Shown here piece after piece: positions 34,974 through 42,504 of a stretch of 43,010 nucleotides of DNA (positions are counted from its first letter, which is position 1; each line of letters opens with the position of its first letter). The notes beneath the pieces are model-generated. The model made no database searches and was not told the origin of the DNA. It saw only the letters and a list, made by a program, of their open reading frames with translations. The translations under genes were made by a program, and so were the position numbers. The stretch is from an uncultured Rhizobiaceae group bacterium (lineage in GTDB: Bacteria > Pseudomonadota > Alphaproteobacteria > Rhizobiales > Rhizobiaceae), in contig CALFBM010000002.1 of NCBI GenBank assembly GCA_937951645.1, forward strand, positions 1 through 43,010. Direction: 5' to 3'.

Positions 34974-35318
34974 ATGGGCAAACAGGTTTTTTTAATGATT
35001 ATTGATACGGCAAATACGACTAGGCAAAGCAAACCTCAAAGAAATCGTAACCAACTAAACAAGCGACTACCAAGAGTTGGCAGAGTGCTTTTCAGCCCAG
35101 AAAGTAGCCCGGTTCATTGTAACGTCAAAAATTTTACAGAGTATCAGGCAACACTCACAATGAGTGGCTGGATGGGGCTCCCATCAAACTTCACGCTTTA
35201 CATTGAACCAGACAGCATCCGTACTAATTGCCGCGTTATTTCACGTAAAGGCAGCAATATTCAGGTAGAATTTACTGAAGTCGAACAAGGCGTTCGCTAT
35301 AAATCCGCTAACATTTAA
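34974..35318 (+). CDS. Small PilZ-like domain protein
   Basis: Cytoplasmic protein of 114 residues (107 if Met at 34995 is used). After a basic lead RQSKPQRNRNQLNKRLPRV it shows a PilZ-like beta-barrel pattern: RVLFSPESSPVHCNVKNFTE, then LPSNFTLYIEP, and IRTNCRVISRKGSNIQVEFTE, which mirrors the usual C-x-V-x-x-R ... V-x-F end of rhizobial PilZ proteins. The c-di-GMP motifs are not canonical: there is no clear RxxxR, and the D/NxSxxG site reads NFTEYQA. It may therefore bind poorly or not at all. A CtrA-like box lies upstream. It converges with gshA, overlapping by three bases. Confidence 0.75.
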   Translation: MGKQVFLMIIDTANTTRQSKPQRNRNQLNKRLPRVGRVLFSPESSPVHCNVKNFTEYQATLTMSGWMGLPSNFTLYIEPDSIRTNCRVISRKGSNIQVEFTEVEQGVRYKSANI

Positions 35319-36688
35319 TAAGCGTATTCCGTGAAGATTTTTGAAATATCTTCGTTCCATTCCTTATAATATTTATCCAGCATACGTTCAGCAGGTGTCT
35401 TTCCGAGTGCCACTGTATCTTGAAGTGGGATAAGAAAAATACTTTCGTCGAAATTTTCAAAATTTAATTGGGCACGGTCAACCAGGCCCTGGCGCGAAAT
35501 TTCAAGCGTTTCTTTTGCGTACTCAATTAATGGGCGGCCATTAATTTCTGCTTTTAAAGCTTTTTCAGGCACTGCATCACGCAAGTTACCCACCATGTCC
35601 GGCGTCCAGTCTTGCACGAGTTCTTCTGCTGCAGTGAGAGCATCTTCAGTATATAGCAGACCAACCCAGAAGGCAGGTAGAGCACAAATGTCTTGCCATG
35701 GGCCACCATCAGCACCACGCATTTCAAGAAAGCGTTTAAGGCGCACATCGGGGAAAAGCGTACTCATGTGATTACCCCAATCACCAATATTGGCAACTGG
35801 ATCGTCAATCTCACCTTTTAGGGCGCCGTCCATAAATTGGCGGAAGGTGATATGCGTACAGTCAATATACTTGCCATCACGGATGATAAAATACATCGGG
35901 ATATCAAGTCCCCAATTTGCATATTTTTCAAAGCTGAAGTCATCTTCCAGCATAAATGGATGATATCCGCCGCGCTGGTTATCAACATCACGCCAGATAT
36001 CACTACGCCACGACAAAAGACCATTTGGCTTGCCATGGGTAAAAGGAGAATTTGCAAAAAGTGCTGATGCCATGGATTGCAGTTTCAATGAAACCTGCAT
36101 CTTGCGAACCATGTCACGCTCATCGCTGAAGTCGAGGTTTACTTGAATGGTGGTTGTTCTAAACATCATATCATGCCCTTGGCTTCCCACCCTTGGCATA
36201 TAGTTTTTCATGATGTTATAGCGACTTTTTGGCATCATTGGAGTTTCTTCAAATGTCCAAACGGGCGATGCACCCAAACCCAAAAAGCCAATACCCATCT
36301 CTTGTGAAATCTCCTTGACTTGTGCCAAGTGCTGATTGGATTCGCGGCAAGTCTGGTGAATGTTTTCAAGAGGCGCGCCAGAAAGTTCAAATTGTCCGCC
36401 TGGCTCAAGAGAAATGGCACCACCACCTTCCTCATTGAAAAGACCAATTATATTGCCATCGTCTTCGATAGCTTCCCAGCCAAGTTTTTCTTTCATGGCG
36501 GTAAGAATAGCTTTGATGCCATTTTCGCCCTCATAAGGAACAGGCGTCAGGTTTTCTGCACAAAAGCCAAACTTCTCGTGTTCAGTACCAATACGCCATT
36601 CCGATTTTGGCTTGTTGCCAATGGATAACCATTCAACAAGCTGGGTGTGGTTTTCAATAGGTCTGTCATCAGTGGTATCGCGCGCCAT
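35315..36688 (-). CDS. gshA: Glutamate-cysteine ligase, plant/alphaproteobacterial type
   Basis: Makes gamma-glutamylcysteine from Glu, Cys and ATP, the first step of glutathione synthesis. The 457 residues match the GCS2/plant-type enzyme of alphaproteobacteria: GTEHEKFGF near residue 39, EEGGGAISLEPGGQFELSGA around 108-127, GFLGLGASPVW, MMFRTTTIQVNLDF, NGLLSWRSDIWRDVDNQRGG, and FLEMRGADGGPW. It lies 92 bases downstream of rsmE, an arrangement common in rhizobia. The 92-base gap probably has its own promoter. The stop overlaps the convergent PilZ-like gene. Confidence 0.97.
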   Translation of the reverse strand: MARDTTDDRPIENHTQLVEWLSIGNKPKSEWRIGTEHEKFGFCAENLTPVPYEGENGIKAILTAMKEKLGWEAIEDDGNIIGLFNEEGGGAISLEPGGQFELSGAPLENIHQTCRESNQHLAQVKEISQEMGIGFLGLGASPVWTFEETPMMPKSRYNIMKNYMPRVGSQGHDMMFRTTTIQVNLDFSDERDMVRKMQVSLKLQSMASALFANSPFTHGKPNGLLSWRSDIWRDVDNQRGGYHPFMLEDDFSFEKYANWGLDIPMYFIIRDGKYIDCTHITFRQFMDGALKGEIDDPVANIGDWGNHMSTLFPDVRLKRFLEMRGADGGPWQDICALPAFWVGLLYTEDALTAAEELVQDWTPDMVGNLRDAVPEKALKAEINGRPLIEYAKETLEISRQGLVDRAQLNFENFDESIFLIPLQDTVALGKTPAERMLDKYYKEWNEDISKIFTEYAY

Positions 36689-36780
36689 AAGGTAGCTTTC
36701 TTGTAAGTCTTTTTTCTCTCGGATTGTGCTAGCCGAAAATAAGGTGGGTCTGCAATGAAATAATTATCAACGGCTGTTCA

Positions 36781-37527
36781 CTAATTGATGTACCAGTCAC
36801 CGAAATTGGCCTGGATGATGGCAAGTGCTGCCACAGCTGCAGTATCAGCTCTTAAAATTCTGGGACCCAAACCAAGTTTGGTGACATTTGGATAAGCTTC
36901 CAGGAGTTTACGCTCGTCTTTGCTAAATCCACCTTCTGGCCCAATCAATATTGCGATATTGTCCGGTTTTCTTACGCTTAATTCAGCAATAGGGTTAGCG
37001 TCATGTTCAGCTTCATCGCACAATATTAAATGGTAATCAGTACCCAGGGTTTGAGTAAGTTTATCAAGTTGAATGGCGGGGTTGATTTGTGGAAGTGTCA
37101 ATATCCCGCACTGTTCAACTGCTTCAATTGCATTTGAATGAATGCGCTTTTCATTGATGTTGCGTACTTGCGTATATTGAGTGATTACAGGTTGTAGAAT
37201 GCCAGCCCCCATTTCAACGGCTTTTTGGATCATATAATCAAGCCTGGCCTGCTTTAAGGGGGCAAAACAATAGACAAGAGATGGTACTTGAGGTTGTTTT
37301 CTGATTTGCTTAACCGGTTTCAGATTGCATTTTTTACGACCTCTGGCTTCAACAGTTGCATGCCATTCACCGTCACGTCCATTGAAGATTAAAATGCTGT
37401 CGCCATCCGACATGCGAAGTACATTAAGTAGATAGTTGGCTTGTTCGCGCGTTGCTTCAAATCTGTTGTCTTTTGATAAGTCATGTTCAACAAATACACG
37501 TTGGGACTTGAAATCATGTAAAGCCAT
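36781..37527 (-). CDS. rsmE: 16S rRNA (uracil1498-N3)-methyltransferase
   Basis: SPOUT-class methyltransferase of 248 residues that methylates U1498 of 16S rRNA with S-adenosylmethionine. The N-terminal PUA-like part has RVFVEHDLS and YLLNVLRMSDGDSILIFNGRDGEW; the C-terminal knot has ILIGPEGGFSKDE and LGLGPRILRADTAAVAALAI, the AdoMet-binding motifs. The open frame reaches a TTG at 37548, but AGGAG at 37537-37541, nine bases before ATG 37527, fixes the ATG. That start overlaps the stop of the upstream uncharacterised gene by one base. Confidence 0.96.
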   Translation of the reverse strand: MALHDFKSQRVFVEHDLSKDNRFEATREQANYLLNVLRMSDGDSILIFNGRDGEWHATVEARGRKKCNLKPVKQIRKQPQVPSLVYCFAPLKQARLDYMIQKAVEMGAGILQPVITQYTQVRNINEKRIHSNAIEAVEQCGILTLPQINPAIQLDKLTQTLGTDYHLILCDEAEHDANPIAELSVRKPDNIAILIGPEGGFSKDERKLLEAYPNVTKLGLGPRILRADTAAVAALAIIQANFGDWYIN

Positions 37528-38135
37528 TATTCTGCACTCCTGTGCCAATAAGGCTTATAGCCGTTTCTTAAAACTTCAATTGTTGAGGGTGGCGTCAATA
37601 AATATTTCTCCCCGTGTGGCAGCTCTTCTATTGCATATCCAAGACCTGACCATTTTAAAAACTGGTTGTCTTTTATTGCGTAACAGGACTTGTTTGCCAT
37701 GATCATCGCGCCATTGGGGAGTTGTTCCATTTGGCTTGTTTCAAGAAGCTTGCCCTCACGGGTTCGCTCTTCATGCAAGAGTCTGTCCATTGCATCTGCA
37801 AGACTGCCAATCGTCTTTTCATGGGAAGTAGTCCAGGCAGTTGCAAATGCTTTTGCATCTTTTTGCCTGCATTCAAAACAAGGTCGGTGCCCTGCAGCCA
37901 AGGCAGATACTTCATCAAGAAAAAACAGTTCTGTATAACTGTTCCCCATGACTTCCCGGTGGCGTTGTTTAAATTTGGTTACGCAAATAATCCAGCGTTT
38001 TGAAGCCCATTTACGCTTTAATAAGGTCTTTGTTTCAGGATCATGAATGCGTCCACCGCGATTGCCCATAAAATCACCACGCCAGTTTTCACGCACAATA
38101 CTTTTGTCAGGTGTCACACGATTTTGAAGAGGCAT
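37527..38135 (-). CDS. Uncharacterised protein with an Ada-like zinc-binding motif
   Basis: Protein of 202 residues that I do not recognise as a named family. It has an N-terminal basic part with RGDFMGNRGGRIHDPETKTL, then KRKWASKRWIICVTKFKQRH, and a striking stretch FFLDEVSALAAGHRPCFECR. The last closely resembles the second half of the Ada metal-binding domain (FF, an acidic helix, then AGxRPCxxC). The first Cys pair of Ada is not evident; only one Cys precedes it. The C-terminal half has KYLLTPPSTIEVLRNGY. The ATG at 38135 has AAGG close by; a TTG at 38153 would overlap the upstream stop. It is coupled to rsmE by a one-base overlap. A nucleic-acid role is a guess. Confidence 0.72.
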   Translation of the reverse strand: MPLQNRVTPDKSIVRENWRGDFMGNRGGRIHDPETKTLLKRKWASKRWIICVTKFKQRHREVMGNSYTELFFLDEVSALAAGHRPCFECRQKDAKAFATAWTTSHEKTIGSLADAMDRLLHEERTREGKLLETSQMEQLPNGAMIMANKSCYAIKDNQFLKWSGLGYAIEELPHGEKYLLTPPSTIEVLRNGYKPYWHRSAE

Positions 38136-38139
38136 GACC

Positions 38140-38691
38140 TTATCTTGCTCCAATTGAAGGGGTGCTCGTCATGCCCGCCAGCACTTCAGCTACGTGCCTG
38201 ATTTCTTTTTTAATACCCTGGCGCTTAAGATTATTTGCAATTTCCAAAAGTTCGCCCATATCATCACCAACTAATATATCTGCTTTTTTATCAAGGGTGT
38301 TCTTCATGTTCTCACTATCAAGAACTTCCTTCAAAAATGACGTTAGCTCATAGACTTTACCAGAAAATAATTCGGCACGATGCGCCCACTTTTGATCATC
38401 TTGAAAAAGTTCGTGGTAATTCTCTTTAAGCATTTTAGCGCAAGGTTTTGAGGGGGTGACGATATAATCAAAGCTTTCAAAGTTTTGAATAACTTCTTCT
38501 GCAACCTCACGGGCATCTGATTTATCTCCGCAATTCCATGCTGTCTGCCCGCAACAGGTTTGCGCAACGGGTATATGCACCTGGCATCCGGCATCTTCCA
38601 GAAGCTTTACACAAGCAAAGCCTACACTGGGCCTGAACATATCAACCAGACAGGTTATAAACAGACCGACACGAACCGCCTCAGCCATCAT
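38140..38691 (-). CDS. LutA/LldE-like (Fe-S)-binding protein, internally shortened
   Basis: Protein of 183-184 residues related to the LutA/LldE/YkgE subunit of lactate-oxidising complexes. The first half is normal: RVGLFITCLVDMFRPSVGFA, an AGCQVHIPVAQTCCGQTAWN stretch (first CCG domain) and VTPSKPCAKMLKENYHELF, up to YELTSFLKEVL. The end is also normal: KKADILVGDDMGELLEIANN and EIRHVAEVLAGM. The segment expected between them, about 65 residues with the second CCG domain (HxSC and CCGFGG), is absent, although the frame is open. No lutB or lutC is nearby. The frame stays open upstream to 38940, inside the LysR gene, but family alignment starts at the MM at 38691/38688. It overlaps the LysR gene end. 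It may be decayed or specialised. Confidence 0.8.
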   Translation of the reverse strand: MMAEAVRVGLFITCLVDMFRPSVGFACVKLLEDAGCQVHIPVAQTCCGQTAWNCGDKSDAREVAEEVIQNFESFDYIVTPSKPCAKMLKENYHELFQDDQKWAHRAELFSGKVYELTSFLKEVLDSENMKNTLDKKADILVGDDMGELLEIANNLKRQGIKKEIRHVAEVLAGMTSTPSIGAR

Positions 38692-39610
38692 GATTTTCTT
38701 TCTTTTGTTTGTAAATTTTATCCCAATAAGGCGTTGGTCCAAAAAGCTCTGCAAGGTAATCAATGAACAAACGAACCTTTGCTGGCAAGAAATTGCGACT
38801 TGGATAAACGGCATAAATACCGAGGCCTTTTGTGGCAGAATAATCAGGCAGGACGCGTTGCAACCGACCGTCATCAAGTTCTTCACCAACATCCCATGTT
38901 GATCGCAGAGCAATTCCCAGACCCGCGATAACTGTCTCACGGACTACTTCAGAAGAATTTGTTTGTAACGTAGAGTTAGGCCGATAAACAATAGTACCTT
39001 CATTGCCCTCCAGTTTCCATGGCCCCTGATTGTGTGGCGCAATCAACGCATGATGGTCCAGATCTTCTATTTTATCCGGAATTCCGTTCTTGGCCAAATA
39101 TTTGGGTGTTGCACACAAAACCCTTCTGACTGGTGCAAGCTTTCGGGCAACCAAGGTAGAGTCAGGTAATTCACCAATACGTATAGCAAGGTCAATTCCG
39201 CTTGAAACGATATCAACATATTGGTCTGATAAATCAAGATTAAGCGTGAGACTGGGGTTGGCTTTCATGAACTTGATTAGATTTGGGGCAATATGCATGC
39301 GCCCAAATGAAGTCGGGCCAGATATTTTTAACAGCCCACGTGCGTCAGTCGAGCCTAGCCCAACGAATGTTTCCGCATCTTCAACACCTGCCAAAATGCC
39401 AACAACCCGATCATAAAAACCTTCACCTGCCTCGGTCAGGGAAATCTGTCGTGTTGTACGATTTAAAAGGCGTGTACCAAGCCGTTCTTCCAGTCTTTGC
39501 AGGCGCTTTGATATGACAGCAGGTGATAATCCCATCTCGCGCGCTGCACCGGACATACTGCCAACCGCCACAACTTTTGCAAAAACTTCCATGTCATCAA
39601 AACGGCTCAT
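38681..39610 (-). CDS. LysR family transcriptional regulator
   Basis: Regulator of 309 residues. The N-terminal winged HTH is clear: MEVFAKVVAVGSMSGAAREM, LSPAVISKRLQRLEERLGTR and LLNRTTRQISLTEAGEGFYD (residues about 7-66). The effector domain follows with GLLKISGPTSFGRMHIAPNL and later DLAIRIGELPDSTLVARKL. Its last bases overlap the start of the shortened LutA-like gene, so it heads a co-directional string LysR, LutA-like, Ada-like, rsmE. LysR proteins usually lie divergent to their targets; here it leads its own operon, so autoregulation of the string is possible but not shown. Confidence 0.93.
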   Translation of the reverse strand: MSRFDDMEVFAKVVAVGSMSGAAREMGLSPAVISKRLQRLEERLGTRLLNRTTRQISLTEAGEGFYDRVVGILAGVEDAETFVGLGSTDARGLLKISGPTSFGRMHIAPNLIKFMKANPSLTLNLDLSDQYVDIVSSGIDLAIRIGELPDSTLVARKLAPVRRVLCATPKYLAKNGIPDKIEDLDHHALIAPHNQGPWKLEGNEGTIVYRPNSTLQTNSSEVVRETVIAGLGIALRSTWDVGEELDDGRLQRVLPDYSATKGLGIYAVYPSRNFLPAKVRLFIDYLAELFGPTPYWDKIYKQKKENHDG

Positions 39611-39643
39611 TAGAAAAACTTATCTTGCATTGATCAATAATCC

Positions 39644-39676
39644 AAACAAAAAAGCCCGCCAAAAAGCGGGCCTTTA
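39644..39676 (-). terminator. Rho-independent terminator after the first L,D-transpeptidase
   Basis: GCCCGC (39654-39659) and GCGGGC (39666-39671) form a GC stem with a six-base loop. On the minus strand a run of six T follows (complement of the A run before 39654). It lies 20-50 bases past the L,D-transpeptidase stop; on the plus strand the tract CTTTATATTT is weaker. Confidence 0.92.
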
Positions 39677-39695
39677 TATTTAAAATCAATTTGGC

Positions 39696-40403
39696 TTAGT
39701 TTGAGCCAAATATGGCAGCCAATGGGTTGATGTTTTCAGAAAAGTTCTTGGCTGATTTTTGGCCAGGGCCAACAACAACAACTTTACTGCCAAGCTTTAC
39801 TTTTTCATAAAGGTGCTCAACATCCTTGTTCAGCATACGAATGCAACCAGATGACAGATTTAAGCCAATTGACCATGGTTGGTTTGTACCATGAATACGG
39901 TAAAGCGTGTCACGATTGCCTTGATAAAGATACAGTGCACGCGCACCCAATGGATTATCAATGCCGCCCTTTTGGGTAATTGGCAAAATTATGCCTTTTT
40001 CTTTTTCCCGGGCGCGCATTTCAGCAGGCGGTGTCCAGGTTGGCCACTCTGCTTTGCGTTTAATGGTTGCATCCCCGTTCCAGGCAAAGCCTTCACGACC
40101 AACGCCTACGCCGTAACGCGTGGCCTTGTTTTTGCTGGTTATATGGTACAGGAATTTCTTGTCTGTATGGATGATAATGGTTCCGACAGGATGCTTAGTA
40201 TTGATACGCACATTTTTACGGTTGTATTTTGAAGGAACGCGGCGGTCAGTACGAATGACACTCAGGTCAACTTCTTCCCAGCGTTGATCAGCATAATTGT
40301 AAACACGTTCCTTCTGGGCAAACGCATTGCTGACAAGACCAAAATTTGTAGCAATTGCAGTGCCGCCCAATAGTACTTTTAAAGTATCTCTTCTTGAAAT
40401 CAT
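39696..40403 (-). CDS. L,D-transpeptidase (YkuD domain) with Tat-type signal
   Basis: Periplasmic peptidoglycan cross-linking or anchoring enzyme of 235 residues. The N-terminus [20 protein letters not shown] has a twin-arginine motif and a hydrophobic stretch ending NAFAQ, so Tat export is likely. The YkuD domain begins at [30 protein letters not shown] and [20 protein letters not shown] follow, and the catalytic motif is SSGCIRM with Cys187 and His171. A C-terminal tail of 25 residues follows. It is a single-gene unit with its own terminator. A second, related enzyme is encoded 214 bases upstream. Confidence 0.93.
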   Translation of the reverse strand: MISRRDTLKVLLGGTAIATNFGLVSNAFAQKERVYNYADQRWEEVDLSVIRTDRRVPSKYNRKNVRINTKHPVGTIIIHTDKKFLYHITSKNKATRYGVGVGREGFAWNGDATIKRKAEWPTWTPPAEMRAREKEKGIILPITQKGGIDNPLGARALYLYQGNRDTLYRIHGTNQPWSIGLNLSSGCIRMLNKDVEHLYEKVKLGSKVVVVGPGQKSAKNFSENINPLAAIFGSN

Positions 40404-40553
40404 CTTGTCATCACTCGCTTAGGAATTGATTATTCGAATTAAGTCCTTTTTAATAGGAAAAATCATCACAAACAAGCCACAGAAAAGACGTGTTTTAATC
40501 AAATTCAGGATAAAGCGCCCGAAAGCTATCATTTACTTAATGGATTCAATTGG

Positions 40554-40589
40554 TTAGAAAAAAAGGCAGAAAGTTTGCTTTCTGCCTTT
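40554..40589 (-). terminator. Rho-independent terminator after the second L,D-transpeptidase
   Basis: AAAGGCAGAAAG (40562-40573) pairs perfectly with CTTTCTGCCTTT (40578-40589) across a four-base loop. On the minus strand the stem is followed by a run of T (complement of the A run at 40558-40564). It lies about 30 bases past the stop at 40618. Confidence 0.92.
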
Positions 40590-40617
40590 CGGAATTTTTA
40601 GGTTTGAGACTGTTTTT

Positions 40618-41487
40618 CTAGGAAACAACCACCTTGGCACCGCGCTGGACGCGCTCGTAAAGGTCCATTACATCTTCATTTCGCATTCTGATACAGCCTG
40701 AGGATACGGCTTGGCCAATGGTCCAGGGTTGGTTGGTTCCATGGATGCGGTAAAGCGTGCTGCCAAGATAAATGGCACGAGCACCCATTGGGTTCTCCGG
40801 GCCGCCTGGCATGAAAGCAGGCAGTTCTCGTCCTTTTTTACGTTCGCGAACAATCATTTCCTTGGGCGGTGTCCAGCTTGGCCATTCAGCTTTGCGGGTG
40901 ACTTTTTCCGTACCGCTCCACTCAAAGCCTTGTTTGCCTACGCCTACGCCGTAACGCCTTGCCTTGCCGTTGCCCATTACCAAATAAAGATGCCGCGTGT
41001 TGGTGTTAATTACGATCGTGCCAGCTTTTTGGCTTGTATTATAAGAAACCATTTGTGGTAAAAACTGAGGATCAAGTGGACGCTGCACCGGTGATTGATT
41101 GGCTCTTGGCACAGAAGCAACACGATTATATGTGGCAGGCTTTTTCTTGCGATAAATCGTTCTTGGTGTTGTTGAAGGTGCTGTATTAAGACCAGCAAAA
41201 ATACCGGTCGCACGAACTGCACGCCTTTGTGTCCGTTGTTTTTTTACACCCCAGGAAGATTTGCGTTTTTTGACTTGCCGTATTACTTTGGCCTTTGGGG
41301 CAACCCGTCCAACACGAGCCTTTTGTCCGTTTTGTGTCGGTTTCTTGAGTTGCAAAACCCAAGGGGAAGACAGATCAGGAGAAAGCGTTACAGCAGGTGG
41401 TGTTGAATAACGATCCCCTGCATTGGCAATGCCTATGGGAACAGCAAAAAGTGCCGCACTAAGCAGCAGAATAGGTTTCTTGGTCAT
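40618..41487 (-). CDS. L,D-transpeptidase (YkuD domain) with basic linker
   Basis: Exported L,D-transpeptidase of 289 residues. A Sec signal peptide covers about 1-23 (hydrophobic core, ANAGD cleavage region). A strongly basic, Arg/Lys-rich linker (about 50-130, RRAVRATG, YRKKKPATYNR) may bind the cell wall. The catalytic domain matches the neighbouring enzyme closely: [53 protein letters not shown] (His249) and SSGCIRMRNEDVMDLYERV (Cys265). It ends right after the catalytic domain, without the tail of the first enzyme. It has its own terminator and a short tandem repeat in front. Confidence 0.94.
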   Translation of the reverse strand: MTKKPILLLSAALFAVPIGIANAGDRYSTPPAVTLSPDLSSPWVLQLKKPTQNGQKARVGRVAPKAKVIRQVKKRKSSWGVKKQRTQRRAVRATGIFAGLNTAPSTTPRTIYRKKKPATYNRVASVPRANQSPVQRPLDPQFLPQMVSYNTSQKAGTIVINTNTRHLYLVMGNGKARRYGVGVGKQGFEWSGTEKVTRKAEWPSWTPPKEMIVRERKKGRELPAFMPGGPENPMGARAIYLGSTLYRIHGTNQPWTIGQAVSSGCIRMRNEDVMDLYERVQRGAKVVVS

Positions 41488-41521
41488 GACGTACTCACTA
41501 CATAATCATCATTGAACGGAA

Positions 41522-41539
41522 AGCTTTTCGAGCTTTTCG
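41522..41539. repeat. Tandem 9-base repeat upstream of the second L,D-transpeptidase
   Basis: AGCTTTTCG occurs twice in direct succession, followed by AAGG, starting 35 bases before the transpeptidase ATG on the minus strand. The position is close to where a promoter -35 region or activator site could lie. Function unknown. Confidence 0.6.
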
Positions 41540-41653
41540 AAGGTAACCACAGAATGCATCACTAGGTGTTCGAAATTATGAATCTTTACAAAGAAATTAA
41601 AGTTTTATTCATACTTGGTAAACGAATACTTTTGGGATTAAGTTAACAAAATA

Positions 41654-42385
41654 TTAAAGACCAAGGCGGCGCTTTGTATCTGATAAAACCTCATCAAGTA
41701 CCTTTGAAACAGAACGCAGGCTTGCGCCATTCTTGATCCGCTCATCATAGAGCATGTTAAGAATTAATCGGTCGAAATCAGTAAATTTTGTATGTTTGGA
41801 GGTGTCGTTGAAAACGCTTTTATGTAGGCTTATGTCTTCATTTAAAGGCCCCAGTCCCTGAAGGATTTCCTCAATCAGGCATCGTCTAAAAAGCGTTCTC
41901 CCTTCATCAGAAACAATAACTGCATCCGATTGTATCATGCCCGCACGTGAAAAACGGGATTTTACCAAACATTTGCCCGGTACCCTTGCATTGCTGCGCC
42001 GTTCAATTTTTTCACGAACAGTATTGATATAGTCGGAACGATTTACAACATAAATGTTGAAATTGGCGCGCTCATCCTCATCTGCAAATCGCACCTTTAA
42101 TCCTGCAATTTGCTTTTCAAGATTATTGATAAAGCGTCTGATGGAGCGGGTTCGGTTTTTTGATGAGAAATCATGAATGCGAAACTTGACTACATCGCGG
42201 AACTTGTGAACATATCGCGACTGTATTCCAAGTGGCGAAATTTCCGCGCCGAACACGGTTAAATTAAATCCACGTTTGACTTCCTCATCGCTTAAGGCAT
42301 GCGCTGGTGCAACGAACAACAAACATATAAATCCTGCCATGACGGATTTTTGTTTGATGTTTTTGATAAGTTGCCCTGAAAACAA
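41654..42385 (-). CDS. DUF2927 family secreted protein
   Basis: Exported protein of 243 residues from a TTG at 42385. The lead KNIKQKSVMAGFICLLFVAP, ending AHALSDEEV, is a signal peptide; the next ATG (42340) would remove its basic part, so the TTG start is favoured. The mature part has FNLTVFGAEISP and RIHDFSSKNRTRSIRRFINN, and the DUF2927 core: KCLVKSRF, VIVSDEGRTLFRRCLIEEIL and QGLGPLNED. DUF2927 is thought to be zincin-like; here the expected metal helix reads EEILQGLG, without a HExxH motif, as in most members. Function unknown. It lies 166 bases upstream of an L,D-transpeptidase and may be a separate unit. Confidence 0.82.
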   Translation of the reverse strand: MFSGQLIKNIKQKSVMAGFICLLFVAPAHALSDEEVKRGFNLTVFGAEISPLGIQSRYVHKFRDVVKFRIHDFSSKNRTRSIRRFINNLEKQIAGLKVRFADEDERANFNIYVVNRSDYINTVREKIERRSNARVPGKCLVKSRFSRAGMIQSDAVIVSDEGRTLFRRCLIEEILQGLGPLNEDISLHKSVFNDTSKHTKFTDFDRLILNMLYDERIKNGASLRSVSKVLDEVLSDTKRRLGL

Positions 42386-42504
42386 GATTGATACTGCCTA
42401 CTAAAAAACTTCTTGGTCATATTGAATAACTGTTTCACATGGAGCAGTAAAACATTTAGTTTGGTTTAAGCACAAAATTGATTGAAATATGGTGGAAACC
42501 CAAA

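Noticed and set aside
38692-38940. Open frame extending the LutA-like protein 83 codons upstream
   Set aside because: This part lies out of frame inside the LysR gene and has no similarity to the Fe-S family. Family alignment starts at the MM at 38691/38688.
41643-41657. Second TTAA-N7-TTAA match, near the DUF2927 stop
   Set aside because: It overlaps the stop codon and lies about 155 bases from the next start. One or two chance matches are expected in a window this AT-rich.
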